Shown here: in pieces, positions 25,386 to 35,180 of the stretch
Position numbering within the stretch: the stretch's first letter is position 1
Layout of the letters: each line of letters opens with the position of its first letter
Source: JADFQT01 sp965216025
GTDB taxonomy: Bacteria > Chloroflexota > Dehalococcoidia > Lucifugimonadales > UBA3495
Assembly (NCBI GenBank): GCA_965216025.1
Contig: CBDCEX010000002.1
Coordinates: 6,805-70,804 of the forward strand
Direction: 5' to 3'
Length of the DNA: 64,000 bases
Notes under the pieces: model-generated
Told to the model about the DNA's origin: nothing
The model's input: only the letters and a program-made list of their open reading frames with translations
Database searches by the model: none
Program-made: the position numbers and the translations under genes

Positions 25386-25733
25386 TTAGCTCTTGACCGG
25401 AGTGTCTTTACCCAGCATCAGGCAGGCCTCGCCCCACTGGCTGGCGCTGGTCAGGTCCCATTCCTCCGGGTTACCCTCGGGACGAAGGCGGACCCCCCAC
25501 TGGCCGCCGTAGATCAGAAGAATCACCCCCTCGCCCGAATCCTCGGCCTCCACCGCATAGGCAATACCGGGACCGTCTTCATTCCATCCGACGACGTCGC
25601 ACCAGATGTCCTCGCCCAGGGGGCTGGCGGTGATCAATTTCGTGATGGGTTGGGGTTCCGAAAGGAGGGAAAATACCCGGTTAAGGTCCAGGGGGCTGTT
25701 GCCCTCGGCAACCACGTCTACCTCGTACAGCAT
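25386..25733 (-). CDS. Uncharacterised 115-aa protein
   Basis: I do not recognise this protein. ATG 25733 (MLYEVDVVAEGNSPLDLNRV) is the more likely start; an in-frame start at 25799 adds a poorly conserved-looking leader. It is acidic, has no signal peptide or membrane segment, and its sequence (GEDIWCDVVGWNEDGPGIAY, then EGVILLIYGGQWGVRLRPEG) suggests a small beta-rich domain. It is surrounded by repeat-rich spacers. Confidence 0.65.
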   Translation of the reverse strand: MLYEVDVVAEGNSPLDLNRVFSLLSEPQPITKLITASPLGEDIWCDVVGWNEDGPGIAYAVEAEDSGEGVILLIYGGQWGVRLRPEGNPEEWDLTSASQWGEACLMLGKDTPVKS

Positions 25734-25799
25734 GCTTGGCGCTCCATCCCCACCCGGCGGAAATAGCTGCCGGGTTTTCTTTATTCTCCAGACTAACAT

Positions 25800-26279
25800 T
25801 TTATCCCATTTTGGGTGGAACCACCGTTAGGGGAAATCCACCTCAGTCCACCTTCGCAAAGGAGGGTATGGGGGTTTCGGAACTCCCCAGTGTCATTGCG
25901 AGCCATCATGCTCCGGTGGAGCGCCACCTACAGATGAAAATGGATTCCCCTCGGCTCATGGTTCGACGGGCTCACCACGAGCGTTAGGGATCCCGTTCGT
26001 CCTGAGGCTCTCGAAGGGCGAACGGGCTATTTACAGAGCAGCGAAGCAATCCCTCCTTACCCTCATGAGATTGCTTCGGGCTGGCGCCCTCGCAATGACA
26101 ATCGAAAGACTCTGCGACCACCGGCCAGGCAGTCTACCAACCCAGGCTGGCCATAAATCCAAACCGGCTGCAGCTAAAGCGGCATCTAATAGGTGAATGC
26201 ACTCTTCATGACAGAGCGGGCAACACCTAGACTGAAGAGTGGATGAATAGAGCCTCCGTTGGGGCCTGTGGAGAAGTTA
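25800..26279. repeat. Repeat-rich spacer before glutamate dehydrogenase
   Basis: No gene is seen over about 480 bases. It holds three dispersed repeat modules: TGTCATTGCGAG at 25889, GGTTCGACGGGCTCACCACG with GTTCGTCCTGAGGCTCTCG at about 25960-26025, and GAAGCAATC...GATTGCTTCGG...CGCAATGACAATCGAAAG at 26037-26110. The GTTCG module also occurs at 25176-25245, 40111-40182 and twice at 53838-54135. Confidence 0.75.
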
Positions 26280-27473
26280 ATGATAGCCACGCATGAGCTG
26301 ACCGCCTTTGAGGAAGTAAACCTTTTCTACGAACAGGCCGCCGACCAGATTGGTTTGCTGGACGGTGTGAGGGAAATGCTGCGCCGTCCCTGGCGCGAAC
26401 TGGCGGTTCAAGTGCCGGTTCGGATGGATGATGGGCACATTGAGGTATTTTCCGGCTACCGGGTCCAGCACAACGGCGCGCGCGGTCCCTACAAGGGAGG
26501 CGTCCGCTACCACCCCCTGGCGGACCAGGATGAAGTGAGGGCATTGGCTTCCCTGATGACCTGGAAAACTGCCCTGGTTGGTCTGCCCTACGGAGGGGCC
26601 AAAGGCGGCGTCCAGTGCGACCCAGGGAAGCTCAGCAAGGCAGAGTTGAACCGGCTGACCCGTCGCTACACCCTGAACATCGAGCACCTGCTGGGTCCCA
26701 ACCGGGATATCCCGGCGCCGGACCTGGGCACCAACGCCCAAACCATGGCCTGGATGATGGACGCCTACGGCCAGCTGCACGGACATTCGCCGGCCAGTGT
26801 GACCGGCAAGCCGGTGGACCTGTGGGGTTCCCTGGGCAGAGAGGCCGCCACCGGCCGAGGGGTAGCTCATATCCTGGAACAGGTGGTCCAAGACCTGGGA
26901 TTAAGCCTGGCAGGCTTGAGAGTGGTCATCCAAGGCTTCGGAAACGTGGGCTCATGGACTGCCCGGATAATACACCAATCCGGTGTCAGGGTCGTGGCGG
27001 TCAGCGACGTGCAGGGAGGCATCTACAACCAGCGGGGGCTGGATATTCCCGCGCTGGCAGAACATGTGGAGCAGGGGGGCAAAGCTGGCGAATATAACGG
27101 CGGCGAGGCAGTGTCCAACTCGGAGCTCTTGGAATTAGAATGCGACGTTTTGATTCCGGCTGCCGTGGATAATGTAATCAATGTCGAAAACGCTCCCAGG
27201 CTAAATACGCGGGTGATCCTGGAGGCGGCCAATCATCCTACCACCTACGAAGGGGACCAGATAATTAATGACCGGGGCATCCTGCTCCTTCCGGACATCC
27301 TGGTCAACGCCGGCGGAGTGACCGTATCCTATTTCGAGTGGACCCAGAATCTCCAAGAGTTTCACTGGGAAGAGGCCCGGGTTAATGAAGAGCTGGCCAA
27401 GATAATGGTGCGGGCATATAGGGAGGTCCACGAAAAAAACATCGCCCAGGGCATCAATCCGCCTCGGCACTGA
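26280..27473 (+). CDS. gdhA: Glu/Leu/Phe/Val dehydrogenase (glutamate dehydrogenase)
   Basis: The enzyme interconverts glutamate with 2-oxoglutarate and ammonia. ATG 26280 is six bases after GGAG; a TTG at 26259 is an alternative. The substrate-site motif LVGLPYGGAKGGVQCDP contains the catalytic Lys; RDIPAPDLGTNAQTMAWMMD and TGKPVDLWGSLGREAATGRG follow. The Rossmann motif is IQGFGNVGSWTARI at about residue 215-228. The 397 aa length is close to hexameric GDHs. Specificity for glutamate rather than a branched-chain amino acid is inferred from overall similarity. Confidence 0.92.
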   Translation: MIATHELTAFEEVNLFYEQAADQIGLLDGVREMLRRPWRELAVQVPVRMDDGHIEVFSGYRVQHNGARGPYKGGVRYHPLADQDEVRALASLMTWKTALVGLPYGGAKGGVQCDPGKLSKAELNRLTRRYTLNIEHLLGPNRDIPAPDLGTNAQTMAWMMDAYGQLHGHSPASVTGKPVDLWGSLGREAATGRGVAHILEQVVQDLGLSLAGLRVVIQGFGNVGSWTARIIHQSGVRVVAVSDVQGGIYNQRGLDIPALAEHVEQGGKAGEYNGGEAVSNSELLELECDVLIPAAVDNVINVENAPRLNTRVILEAANHPTTYEGDQIINDRGILLLPDILVNAGGVTVSYFEWTQNLQEFHWEEARVNEELAKIMVRAYREVHEKNIAQGINPPRH

Positions 27474-27548
27474 GCCAGCCCAGCGTCTTCTGGGTACAAC
27501 CCTTTCAGGTCATGGATACCGCCAGGCCGCTTTCCAGTTAGGGGTGGA

Positions 27549-28080
27549 GCGGGTAGCCCGGGCGGTGGAACTCCGAGGTTTTGTTTAGCCCCCGTTGAGT
27601 GGCGGCCAGCGATAGCTTATACTGCCTCCCAAGGAAGTCCGGTTGTTCTCGATACGCCAGTTGCTCCCGGCCGGTTGGCCTGGGTTCGGAGTAAGACGCC
27701 GCAGAACCGCGCTGTCGGAGCATCCGCCTTGAGAAAGGCTCACTAGCCCAGCGCCTTATCTCGGGATGAACTAGGGAGGATATGGAGACGCTATGACGGT
27801 AGCAGATATCCTGGGCGGGTAGCCCGGGCGGTGGAACTCCGAGGTTTTGTTTAGCCCCCGTTGAGTGGCGGCCAGCGATAGCTTATACTGCCTCCCAAGG
27901 AAGTCCGGTTGTTCTCGATACGCCAGTTGCTCCCGGCCGGTTGGCCTGGGTTCGGAGTAAGACGCCGCAGAACCGCGCTGTCGGAGCATCCGCCTTGAGA
28001 AAGGCTCACTAGCCCAGCGCCTTATCTCGGGATGAACTAGGGAGGATATGGAGACGCTATGACGGTAGCAGATATCCTGG
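27549..28080 (+). repeat. Perfect 266-bp tandem duplication
   Basis: Bases 27549-27814 are repeated immediately as 27815-28080 with no difference seen. The unit ends inside the start of the following membrane-protein gene, so that gene's start region (GGGAGGATATGGAGACGCTATGACGG... in parts) is present twice. Within each unit an outer pair of arms (GGCGG...CTCCGA with TCGGAG...CCGCC) can pair about 170 bases apart, hinting at a structured RNA. Confidence 0.95.
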
Positions 28081-28957
28081 GCTTGGTCTTGTTGCTGTTG
28101 GTCCTCACCACCGTCGTGGTGGTAGTTTTTTTGGTCGACCCCGACAGGAGCGTCCCGGGCGTTAACACGAGCTGGAGGTGGCCAAATCCAAATAGGGGGA
28201 TGGCTGGAGGACTTGGCAAAAGGCGACTTGATTGGTCCACGGAGAGAGACAGTACAGCGGATCGTGTATTTGTTCGAGGAGGTTGCCACAGTCTTCAACC
28301 GACAATCTCGTGATACTACGAGGACTGATCTGTTTGATCAATTGAATAAAGCAGGCAAAATGTTGACGGGTACGGGCTCCACAGTGCCCGCAAACGCGTT
28401 GTGTGAATTGGTGGAGACCAGTGTAAATGAACACAGAGATTTTGATAACGCTGGGAGGGCCCTGGTGATGCTCGTCGCTGGGATATTGATACAAGGGGGG
28501 ATTATTTTAGGTATCTTCATGTGGCTTGACTCATTAACCGACTTCGACTATTTGAAAGACGAACTTTTGGGCATCAAGACCATTACCTTGCTTGGAGTCG
28601 TTATCTCAGGGGTCATTGGCAGCCTCGCTAGAGCCGTTTTTGACGCGCGCGCTGGTTAAGAACATCCCGGCCAATTTTCTCGAACTTTTCGTTACCGCGT
28701 TTTCTAGGCCGATGCTGGGTGCGATTCTCGTGCTCTTCGTGTATTTATTATTTTTGAGTGACGTAATTGGAAACCCATTTCCATCGGTTGGGGAGTCAGT
28801 CCCCGATAAACTAAATCGGGGGGATTTTTTCTTAATCGGGATTGCTTTCGCGGTCGGATTCAATGACACACTTGGGCTGAATTTAAGCGGAAGAATAAGT
28901 GGCTTTCTGACTCCAGATAGGGGTCGTCGGCGAGAGGGTACCGAGGAGCCTGAGTAG
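28059..28957 (+). pseudogene. Multi-span membrane protein broken by frameshifts
   Basis: Three overlapping frames look like parts of one protein. The first (from ATG 28059) has an N-terminal membrane helix, ILGLVLLLLVLTTVVVVVF. The second (about 28200-28650) has a cytosolic helical region, RETVQRIVYLFEEVATVFNR, and two helices around LVMLVAGILIQGGIILGIFM and TLLGVVISGVIGSLARAVF. The third (about 28645-28957) continues with VKNIPANFLELFVTAFSRP and further helices. The second frame change falls at a GCGCGCGC run near 28645-28652. I do not recognise the family. It may be a pseudogene, or it may have sequencing errors at the run. Confidence 0.6.
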
Positions 28958-29098
28958 TGTCCGGGCAGGAAGCGATACTCGCTCTCTCTAAGCAATGAAT
29001 GATAACCGCCTACACCAAAAAGGGAGGTTAGCGCCGCTGGTTTTCGTATCTGAGACACTGATTTACTGGGTTTTATCTCTCGCTTTGAGGAGGCAGTA

Positions 29099-30178
29099 AT
29101 GCGGTTAGGCTACTTCACCATGCCTCTGCATCCCCCCGGGTCGGACCTATCGGAAACCCTGGAGGCCGACCTGGTGCAGATGGAAGTCCTGGACCGGCTG
29201 GGGTACTGCGAAGCTTGGATTGGTGAGCACTTCACCACCGTATGGGAGAACATCCCTGCGCCGGACCAGTTCGCCGCAGCCCTGTCCCGGACCAAGAACA
29301 TCGTCTTCGGCACCGGTGTTACCTGCATGCCGAACCACGACCCATTTATGATCGCCCACCGCATAGCCCAGCTCGATAATCTGGCCAAAGGCCGTTTTTA
29401 TTGGGGCGTCGGCTCCGGCGGCTTCTCCGGCGATTTCGAGGTATTCGGCATAGACGCGGAGTCGGGAGAGCACCGGGGAATGTCCCGTGACTCCATTGAG
29501 CTGGTTCTTAAGATGTGGGAGGACCCCCAGCCCGGTACTTATGAGCACCAGCGCTGGAAGTTCAACATCCCTCAGCCGGTGCCGGAAATCGGCCTCCAAG
29601 TTCACCTGAAGCCCTACCAAAAGCCTCATCCGCCCATCGGAGTTGCTGGCGTCTCTGCCAAGTCGGACACTCTAATTTATGCCGGCGAAAAGGGATGGCT
29701 GCCGCTGAGCATCAACCTGGTTCCCAGCGTTACTCTCAAGACCCACTGGGAGGCGGTGGCAGAGGGAGCCGCCAAATCGGGACGGACGCCGGACCGCTCC
29801 CAATGGCGCATCGCTCGCGAGATATACGTGGCCGATACCACGGAACAAGCCCGGCAGGAAGTACTGGAGGGGACCATTGGCCGGGACTTTCGGAGATATT
29901 TCATTCCGCTGATGCGTCACATGGATGCTTTGAGTCTGTTCAAAGTCGATTCGGAAATGCCCGATGAGGTCGTTACACCGGAGTACCTGGTGGATAATGT
30001 TTGGGTAGTTGGAAGCCCAGACGAGGTGACGGAGCAGCTACGTCAGCTTTACCAGGACGTCGGCGGATTCGGAGTGCTGCTGGCTATGGGCCACGAATGG
30101 GAGCCCCTGAGTTCCTGGGAGCACTCCATGACCCTGCTGGCCAAGGAAGTCATGCCCAGGCTGGCTGATTTGGGCTAA
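29099..30178 (+). CDS. LLM-class flavin-dependent oxidoreductase (359 aa)
   Basis: A second luciferase-like monooxygenase. ATG 29099 follows GAGGAGG. Signatures are DRLGYCEAWIGEHFTTVWEN, TGVTCMPNHDPFMIAHRIAQLDNLAKGRFYWGVGSGGF and WVVGSPDEVTEQLRQLYQDVGGFG. It differs clearly from the enzyme at 22666-23835, so this is not a recent duplication. It lies 35 bases upstream of gamma-glutamyltransferase on the same strand and may share its transcript. Confidence 0.92.
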   Translation: MRLGYFTMPLHPPGSDLSETLEADLVQMEVLDRLGYCEAWIGEHFTTVWENIPAPDQFAAALSRTKNIVFGTGVTCMPNHDPFMIAHRIAQLDNLAKGRFYWGVGSGGFSGDFEVFGIDAESGEHRGMSRDSIELVLKMWEDPQPGTYEHQRWKFNIPQPVPEIGLQVHLKPYQKPHPPIGVAGVSAKSDTLIYAGEKGWLPLSINLVPSVTLKTHWEAVAEGAAKSGRTPDRSQWRIAREIYVADTTEQARQEVLEGTIGRDFRRYFIPLMRHMDALSLFKVDSEMPDEVVTPEYLVDNVWVVGSPDEVTEQLRQLYQDVGGFGVLLAMGHEWEPLSSWEHSMTLLAKEVMPRLADLG

Positions 30179-30213
30179 AAACCGGGGACTAAAGACCGAG
30201 GCAGGAGGACCCA

Positions 30214-31971
30214 ATGGCTATAGGGCTAAGAACCTACCGTCCCTTGATTACCGGCACCACTCACGCGGTGTCCACCAGTCATTATTTGGCCACCGCCGCC
30301 GCCTACCGCATCCTGGAAGAGGGCGGCAACGCCACCGACGCGGGTGTGGCGGCGGGCATCGTCATCAACGTGGCTCTTCCCCAATACACCAGCTTCGGCG
30401 GGGTTGCCCCGATTATCGTCCACGATGCCGCCAAGAAGGAAACCAAGAGCATCAGCGGGCTGGGCAGGTGGCCCAAGGCCGCCAGCATCGACTACTTTCA
30501 GATTCACGCCAACGGTCAGCTACCGCCAGGCACCTTACGTACCGTAACTCCCGCCGCCGCCGCCGGCTGGCTCACTGCCCTCAAGCTATATGGGACCATG
30601 ACCTTCGGGCAGGTGGTAACTCCGGCATTGGAGCTGGCCGAAAGAGGCTTCCCCATTCCGGATTCCTTGCATCGGGCTCTGGTTAATGTCAGCGAGCAAC
30701 TGGTGCATGACGAAGGGGAAACTCTGGACTGGCCCAGCACCCAGGAGATATTTTGCCCAGGTGGGCAAGCCTTAAAAACCGGCGAGCTTCTGGTGCAGCG
30801 GGACCTGGCCCGCACCTTCCGCCGTCTCATAGAAGTGGAGCAGGGTAGCTCTTCGCTGGGCCGGGAAGCAGCCCTTCAGGCCGCCAGAGATTACTTCTAT
30901 AGCGGCGACATCGCTGAGGAGATGGCTCGTTTCTCCCAGGAGCAGGGTGGGCTGCTCAGCATGGAAGACCTGGCGGAATTCCAGGTCGGGGTGGAAACCC
31001 CTCCTAGCATCGACTATAAGGGGACTCAGGTTTTCACCTGCGGTCCCTGGTGTCAGGGTCCGGTGACTATTCAGGCGCTGAAGATACTGGAAGGTTGTGA
31101 GCTGATGGCTATGGGCCACAACTCCGCCGACTATCTGCACACGGTGCTGGAGGCGCTAAAACTGGCCTTCGCCGACCGGCACGCTTACTACGGTGATCCC
31201 GACTTTGTGGACGTGCCCATGGCCGGACTGTTGGACGGCGCCTACGCTACCGCCCGCAGGAAAAATATAGATCCTTCTATGGCGTGTCCGGAGATGCCCC
31301 AGGCCGGAGACCCCTGGCCCTACGAAGGCCGGGCCAATCCGGTGGCGCAGGCAGGCCGCCCCGAGCCGGTCGCCGGGCCGCTGCCAGCGGATACCAGCTA
31401 TATCAGCACCGTGGATCGCTGGGGCAATGCCTTCTCCGCCACGCCCAGCGACGGCATCGGCGGGGCGCCGGTGGTTAAAGGACTGGGATTCGTGATGTCG
31501 GCCCGAGGTTCCCAAACTTGGCTGGACCCGGACCATCCCGCCGCCCTGGCTCCGGGCAAGCGGCCCCGATTGACGCCCAATCCGGCGCTGGCCTTGCGGA
31601 ACGGGCGGGTTTGGATGCCCTTCGGCACTCCCGGCGGCGATGTCCAATGCCAGTCCATGGTCCAGCTGTTCCTGAACGTAGCCGAATTCGGCATGGACGT
31701 GCAGCAGGCAATTGAGGCCCCTAGGGTTTCCACCTGGAGCTTCCCCAACTCCTTCTGGCCCCACGCCTATAATCCGGGCCTGGTAGGGATCGAGGGCCGC
31801 ATCGATGCCGAGACAGTGGCGGAGCTGAAGCGCCGGGGACACCAGGTAGAGGTGTGGGACGACTGGACCTCCAGGATGGGGTCCCTCGGTGCCGTCCAGG
31901 TCGACCAGGAAAGCGGCGCTCTGTTCGCCGGTGCCGACCTGCGGCGGGACGGCTACGCCATCGGACGTTAG
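30214..31971 (+). CDS. ggt: Gamma-glutamyltransferase family protein
   Basis: Ntn hydrolase that transfers or hydrolyses the gamma-glutamyl group of glutathione and related amides after self-cleavage. The autoprocessing nucleophile is Thr394 in DTSYISTVDRWGNAFSATPSDG. The N-terminal half shows the usual GGNATDAGVAAGIVINVALPQY, and the C-terminal end FGTPGGDVQCQSMVQLFLNV is intact. The 585 aa length is normal. No signal peptide is seen, so it may be cytosolic, unlike E. coli Ggt. ATG 30214 follows a GGAGGA site. Confidence 0.9.
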   Translation: MAIGLRTYRPLITGTTHAVSTSHYLATAAAYRILEEGGNATDAGVAAGIVINVALPQYTSFGGVAPIIVHDAAKKETKSISGLGRWPKAASIDYFQIHANGQLPPGTLRTVTPAAAAGWLTALKLYGTMTFGQVVTPALELAERGFPIPDSLHRALVNVSEQLVHDEGETLDWPSTQEIFCPGGQALKTGELLVQRDLARTFRRLIEVEQGSSSLGREAALQAARDYFYSGDIAEEMARFSQEQGGLLSMEDLAEFQVGVETPPSIDYKGTQVFTCGPWCQGPVTIQALKILEGCELMAMGHNSADYLHTVLEALKLAFADRHAYYGDPDFVDVPMAGLLDGAYATARRKNIDPSMACPEMPQAGDPWPYEGRANPVAQAGRPEPVAGPLPADTSYISTVDRWGNAFSATPSDGIGGAPVVKGLGFVMSARGSQTWLDPDHPAALAPGKRPRLTPNPALALRNGRVWMPFGTPGGDVQCQSMVQLFLNVAEFGMDVQQAIEAPRVSTWSFPNSFWPHAYNPGLVGIEGRIDAETVAELKRRGHQVEVWDDWTSRMGSLGAVQVDQESGALFAGADLRRDGYAIGR

Positions 31972-32031
31972 CCCAGGGAGGTTTGTCCGAAAGGGTTGCG
32001 ACAGGTGGGGGGACTTTTGGTGGTCTCCCGA

Positions 32032-32892
32032 TCACTCGATTACCAACAGATCTTCTCCGAACAGTACTTCACCGTTAAATTGCTGCCGGACCTCCGCCAA
32101 AGCCCCCGCCTGGTTAATCGACGCCCTCAGGTGGGTCAACACCATGCGTTTTACCCCGGCTTCGGCCGCAATCTGACCGGCCTGGGCGGTGGTGGGCAGG
32201 ATAGTTTCAGTGAGGATAAGGCGCGCGGGGTCGGTCCGGGCGCTTTCGGGCCACATGCAACATTGCACCAGTAGGTCCGCGTCCCGGGCCAGACCAATGA
32301 TGCCAGGGCAGGGGACCGTGTCGCCGCTGATGGTGATTACCTCGCCTTGTGATTCAATGCGATAGCCCAGGCAGCGCCAGTCAAAATCAGGAGCGTCGGG
32401 GAAATCGCCGTGTAGCACATAATCGGAAATCACTCGCCAGCCATCTCCCTCAGCAGCGATGCCTGCCTCGATTTCATGGACGGCGACATCGTGGATTACC
32501 TCCCTTGGGCGGGGGCTGCCAGCGCCACGACGGCGTATCTCCCGGGCTTCTTCAAGACGGAAACGATAATCCCTGGCATAGACATTGTTGAGCAAGCCGT
32601 CGACGATTTGCTTGGTACCGGCCGGTCCATAAATTGCCAGCGTTCCGTTCCGTCCCTGCGCCGCCGTTGAGAATATGACATCGTACAGATTATTGATATG
32701 GTCAACGTGGTGATGCGTAATAAAAACCGGGCCGACCCGCCCTACATCAACCCCAGCTTGATATAACTGGTGGACCGCCCCCCTTCCCTCGTCAAACAAC
32801 AGCAGGTCCGAGCCAACTTCTATCAAAGCGGAGGATTGGAAACGGTTCAGGTCTTTTCCAGGTGTGCCGGTACCTAACAAGGCAACTCTCAT
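32032..32892 (-). CDS. MBL-fold metallo-hydrolase (RNase Z/arylsulfatase-like)
   Basis: ATG 32892 follows AAGGAG. The metal-binding motif THHHVDHINNLYDVIF is at about residue 60-75, later His/Asp ligands are in ISDYVLHGDFP, TISGDTVPC and MVLTHLRASI. The start MRVALLGTGTPGKDLNRFQSS resembles RNase Z/ElaC-like hydrolases, but the long exosite arm of true tRNase Z is not apparent. A phosphodiesterase, sulfatase or lactonase role is possible; the substrate is unknown. Confidence 0.88.
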   Translation of the reverse strand: MRVALLGTGTPGKDLNRFQSSALIEVGSDLLLFDEGRGAVHQLYQAGVDVGRVGPVFITHHHVDHINNLYDVIFSTAAQGRNGTLAIYGPAGTKQIVDGLLNNVYARDYRFRLEEAREIRRRGAGSPRPREVIHDVAVHEIEAGIAAEGDGWRVISDYVLHGDFPDAPDFDWRCLGYRIESQGEVITISGDTVPCPGIIGLARDADLLVQCCMWPESARTDPARLILTETILPTTAQAGQIAAEAGVKRMVLTHLRASINQAGALAEVRQQFNGEVLFGEDLLVIE

Positions 32893-32952
32893 CAGGGCTC
32901 CTTGTGCTGAAGCTATATTTGGTAGCCAGCGGGTGGCCCGACCAAAAGTGAC

Positions 32953-33702
32953 CTACATGGCGGTACGGCCACCGTCGATCACCAGCTCGCTACCGGTCAT
33001 AAAAGAAGATTCGTCCGAGGCCAGGAACAGGGCTCCGTAAGCCGCATCCTCCGGCTTGCCTATTCGGCCCAAGGGCGTGCGGTCCAACCGCTCCTGGTAG
33101 TGGTTTGGGTCGGCCAGCAGAGCCGCCGTCATATCTGTCTGGATTATCCCCGGATGAATGGAATTAGCCCGGATGCCATCTTGAGCGTATTGGATGGCGG
33201 TCGCCTTGGTGAACAGGCGCACCGCCCCTTTGGAGGCGGAGTAGGCTGCGGCCAGATTGCTGCCGACCAAACCCGCCGTCGATGAGATGTTGATAACCGA
33301 GCCTCCGCAGGCCTTTCGCAGCTCCGGTATGGCATGCTTGGTTCCCAGAAATACCCCTTTGCTGTTGATTTCCATAATCTGGTCCCACAACTCAACGCTG
33401 GTCTCCTCCACTAGCTCGATGCGGTAGATTCCGGCGTTGTTCACCAGGATATCCAGCTTCCCGAACCTGGCGACCGTGGCGGCGATGGCCGCTTGCCAGC
33501 TCTCTTCATTAGTTACATCCAGGTGCAGGTAGAGACACTCCCCTCCGGTTTCGTTGATCTCCGCTTCGACCTTCTGCCCCTCATCTTCCCGCAGGTCGCC
33601 GATGGCTACTCGGCAGCCTTCCCGGGCAAAGAGGCGGGCCTCCACCGCGCCCATGCCTCGGGCGCCCCCGCTGATAAACGCTACTTTGTTTTCCAGCCTC
33701 AT
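32953..33702 (-). CDS. Short-chain dehydrogenase/reductase (249 aa)
   Basis: A classical SDR with the full set of motifs: FISGGARGMGAVEARLFA (cofactor), NNAG, catalytic Ser in INISSTAGLVG, YSASK (Tyr-x3-Lys) and a SIHPGIIQTDM segment. ATG 33702 starts the conserved MRLENKVAFI and has GGATGG upstream; ATG 33714 is an in-frame alternative. It is intact, unlike the SDR at 18436-19212. Substrate unknown. The ISAs1 copy A lies about 110 bases upstream. Confidence 0.92.
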   Translation of the reverse strand: MRLENKVAFISGGARGMGAVEARLFAREGCRVAIGDLREDEGQKVEAEINETGGECLYLHLDVTNEESWQAAIAATVARFGKLDILVNNAGIYRIELVEETSVELWDQIMEINSKGVFLGTKHAIPELRKACGGSVINISSTAGLVGSNLAAAYSASKGAVRLFTKATAIQYAQDGIRANSIHPGIIQTDMTAALLADPNHYQERLDRTPLGRIGKPEDAAYGALFLASDESSFMTGSELVIDGGRTAM

Positions 33703-33820
33703 GTTGACACCCATCCAGGATCAAGCTGGGATGCCGGTTCAATCTGGAATGATTGTAACCGGCCAGATGGGAGAGTCAAGCTGGCCATTCCCACACGGGA
33801 AGGACCAGCAGCTCGCCGGT

Positions 33821-35092
33821 CAGGGCCTTTTCATTCTCCTGCCTGGTAGGTAAAGCCCATCATGTCGAAAGCTTCGCTGAGATGGGCATTGTGGCGGCGT
33901 AGGGCAGCGGCTACGTTGGAATGCCCAGCCCGACGTACCAAGCTGATGACCAGGTTCCGCAGGCCCGCCAGAACCTGTGGGGCGGCCCCAGTGCGCACCT
34001 GAGAGCGGTCCTCGTCGAAGGTCACATCCCGTACCCAGTGGAGGCGGTTCTCGATGCCCCAGTGCCCACGGGAAAGGCTCAACAATCGCCTGGCATCGGC
34101 ATCAGTGGCTGGGAGACTGCTAATTGCATAGCTCACAGCCACCTGTTTCTTGCCCTTCACGACCCGCTGGCGCTCTAGCCGACACACCTGTTGCAGATGC
34201 GGCCACGCTTCCCCGACCGTCCCAGCGCTGCCCACGTAGCCATTTAGCTCTGGGTCGGCCAAGGCCCACAACTCTCGCCGCTCCAGCCGCCCATGACGCC
34301 GCTTTACTGGAGCATCGGCCCAGACCGTCAGCTTGGCCCCGCGTGCTCGCCACTCCGCTGCCAGCCAGGGAGGTACGGTTGGGCCACCAGCCCTCTCAGT
34401 TCCTAGCAGGGGAAAAAGCCACCTCCAGGTCTCGGCGCAAGGTGGGCTGATTCTCTTTAACTGGCAGCAGATACTCTCCGCCGCCTGCCACAATCTGCTC
34501 ACAGACTTTCCGTTGGGTCAGTAAGGCATCAGCCACTACTACCCGACCCTTCAGGGGTACCTGGCCCAATACTTCTTTGACCGCCGCCAATTCTTCCCCT
34601 TTGCCCGGCGCAGCTACCTGCGCCAGCACTGCCCCAGCGCGGCTAGCGTAGGCCGACACCAGATGGACCCCGGGTATCTCTTGGCCGTGGACCCCTCGCA
34701 AGGTTTTCCCGTCCAGGGACAGGGGGTCATCCGCCTCTACCCCGCTATTTGCCAGCCAGTTGCCGACTTCTGCCTCAAAGGCCGCCACGTCCAGGCCCTT
34801 GAACACCCGGTGGAGGGTGGCCACGCAGGGTGTCTTCTCCTGGCTGAACCCCAAAAGCTGCGCCGTAGCACCCCCTTGTCCCGCCCCCATTGAGCTATGG
34901 CGTATAAGCTGCGGGCGCCGCACAGCATGGCACAGGTGACCAAGGCCAGGATCGCCCCCAAAGAGTGGCGTCGCCCTTGGCTACTCCGGAAGTCAGGCAC
35001 CAAATCCAGCGCTTCTCTCAAAGTCATCATCCTCCCCTCCCGCTTAAACTGGTAATAATTTTATACTATTTTGAGAAAATGAAAAGGCACTG
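33821..35092 (-). mobile_element. ISAs1-family element, copy A
   Basis: A 1272-bp element bounded by CAGGGCCTTTTCATTCT-type inverted ends (right end reads AAATGAAAAGGCACTG). The 9-bp CTCGCCGGT is duplicated on both sides (33812-33820 and 35093-35101), proving a simple insertion. Copies B (51662-52934) and C (58191-59459) are nearly identical. Copy A lacks one G relative to copy B in the N-terminal coding part. Confidence 0.95.
33831..35030 (-). pseudogene. ISAs1 transposase, copy A (two frameshifts)
   Basis: The N-terminal part MMTLREALDLVPDFRSSQGR starts at 35030. A missing G near 34880 shifts the frame after SLYAIAQWGRD, which destroys this copy. The middle part (LDVAAFEAEVGNWLANSG to LPVKENQPTLRRDLEVAFS) is in a second frame ending at 34396. 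The C-terminal part (GHGRLERRELWALADPELNG-like region to FDMMGFTYQAGE) is in a third frame ending at 33831. The second frame change, at TTTTTCCCC, is shared by all three copies. DDE residues of the family can be followed across the frames. Confidence 0.88.
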
Positions 35093-35180
35093 CTCGCCGG
35101 TGCGTGTGTGTTGACCCGCCTCCCTTGGGTCTATAAAATGTGGCGAGGCCTGCTGGGACTGGTCCCGACGCCGCTAAAAT

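Noticed and set aside
27549..28080. RNase P RNA, SRP RNA or tmRNA in the duplicated unit
   Set aside because: Short matches such as GGAAGTCCGG exist, but the other diagnostic motifs of each RNA are absent. Only a general 6S-like fold remains possible.
33831..35030. Three separate genes in ISAs1 copy A
   Set aside because: Comparison with copies B and C shows they are pieces of one transposase separated by frame breaks.
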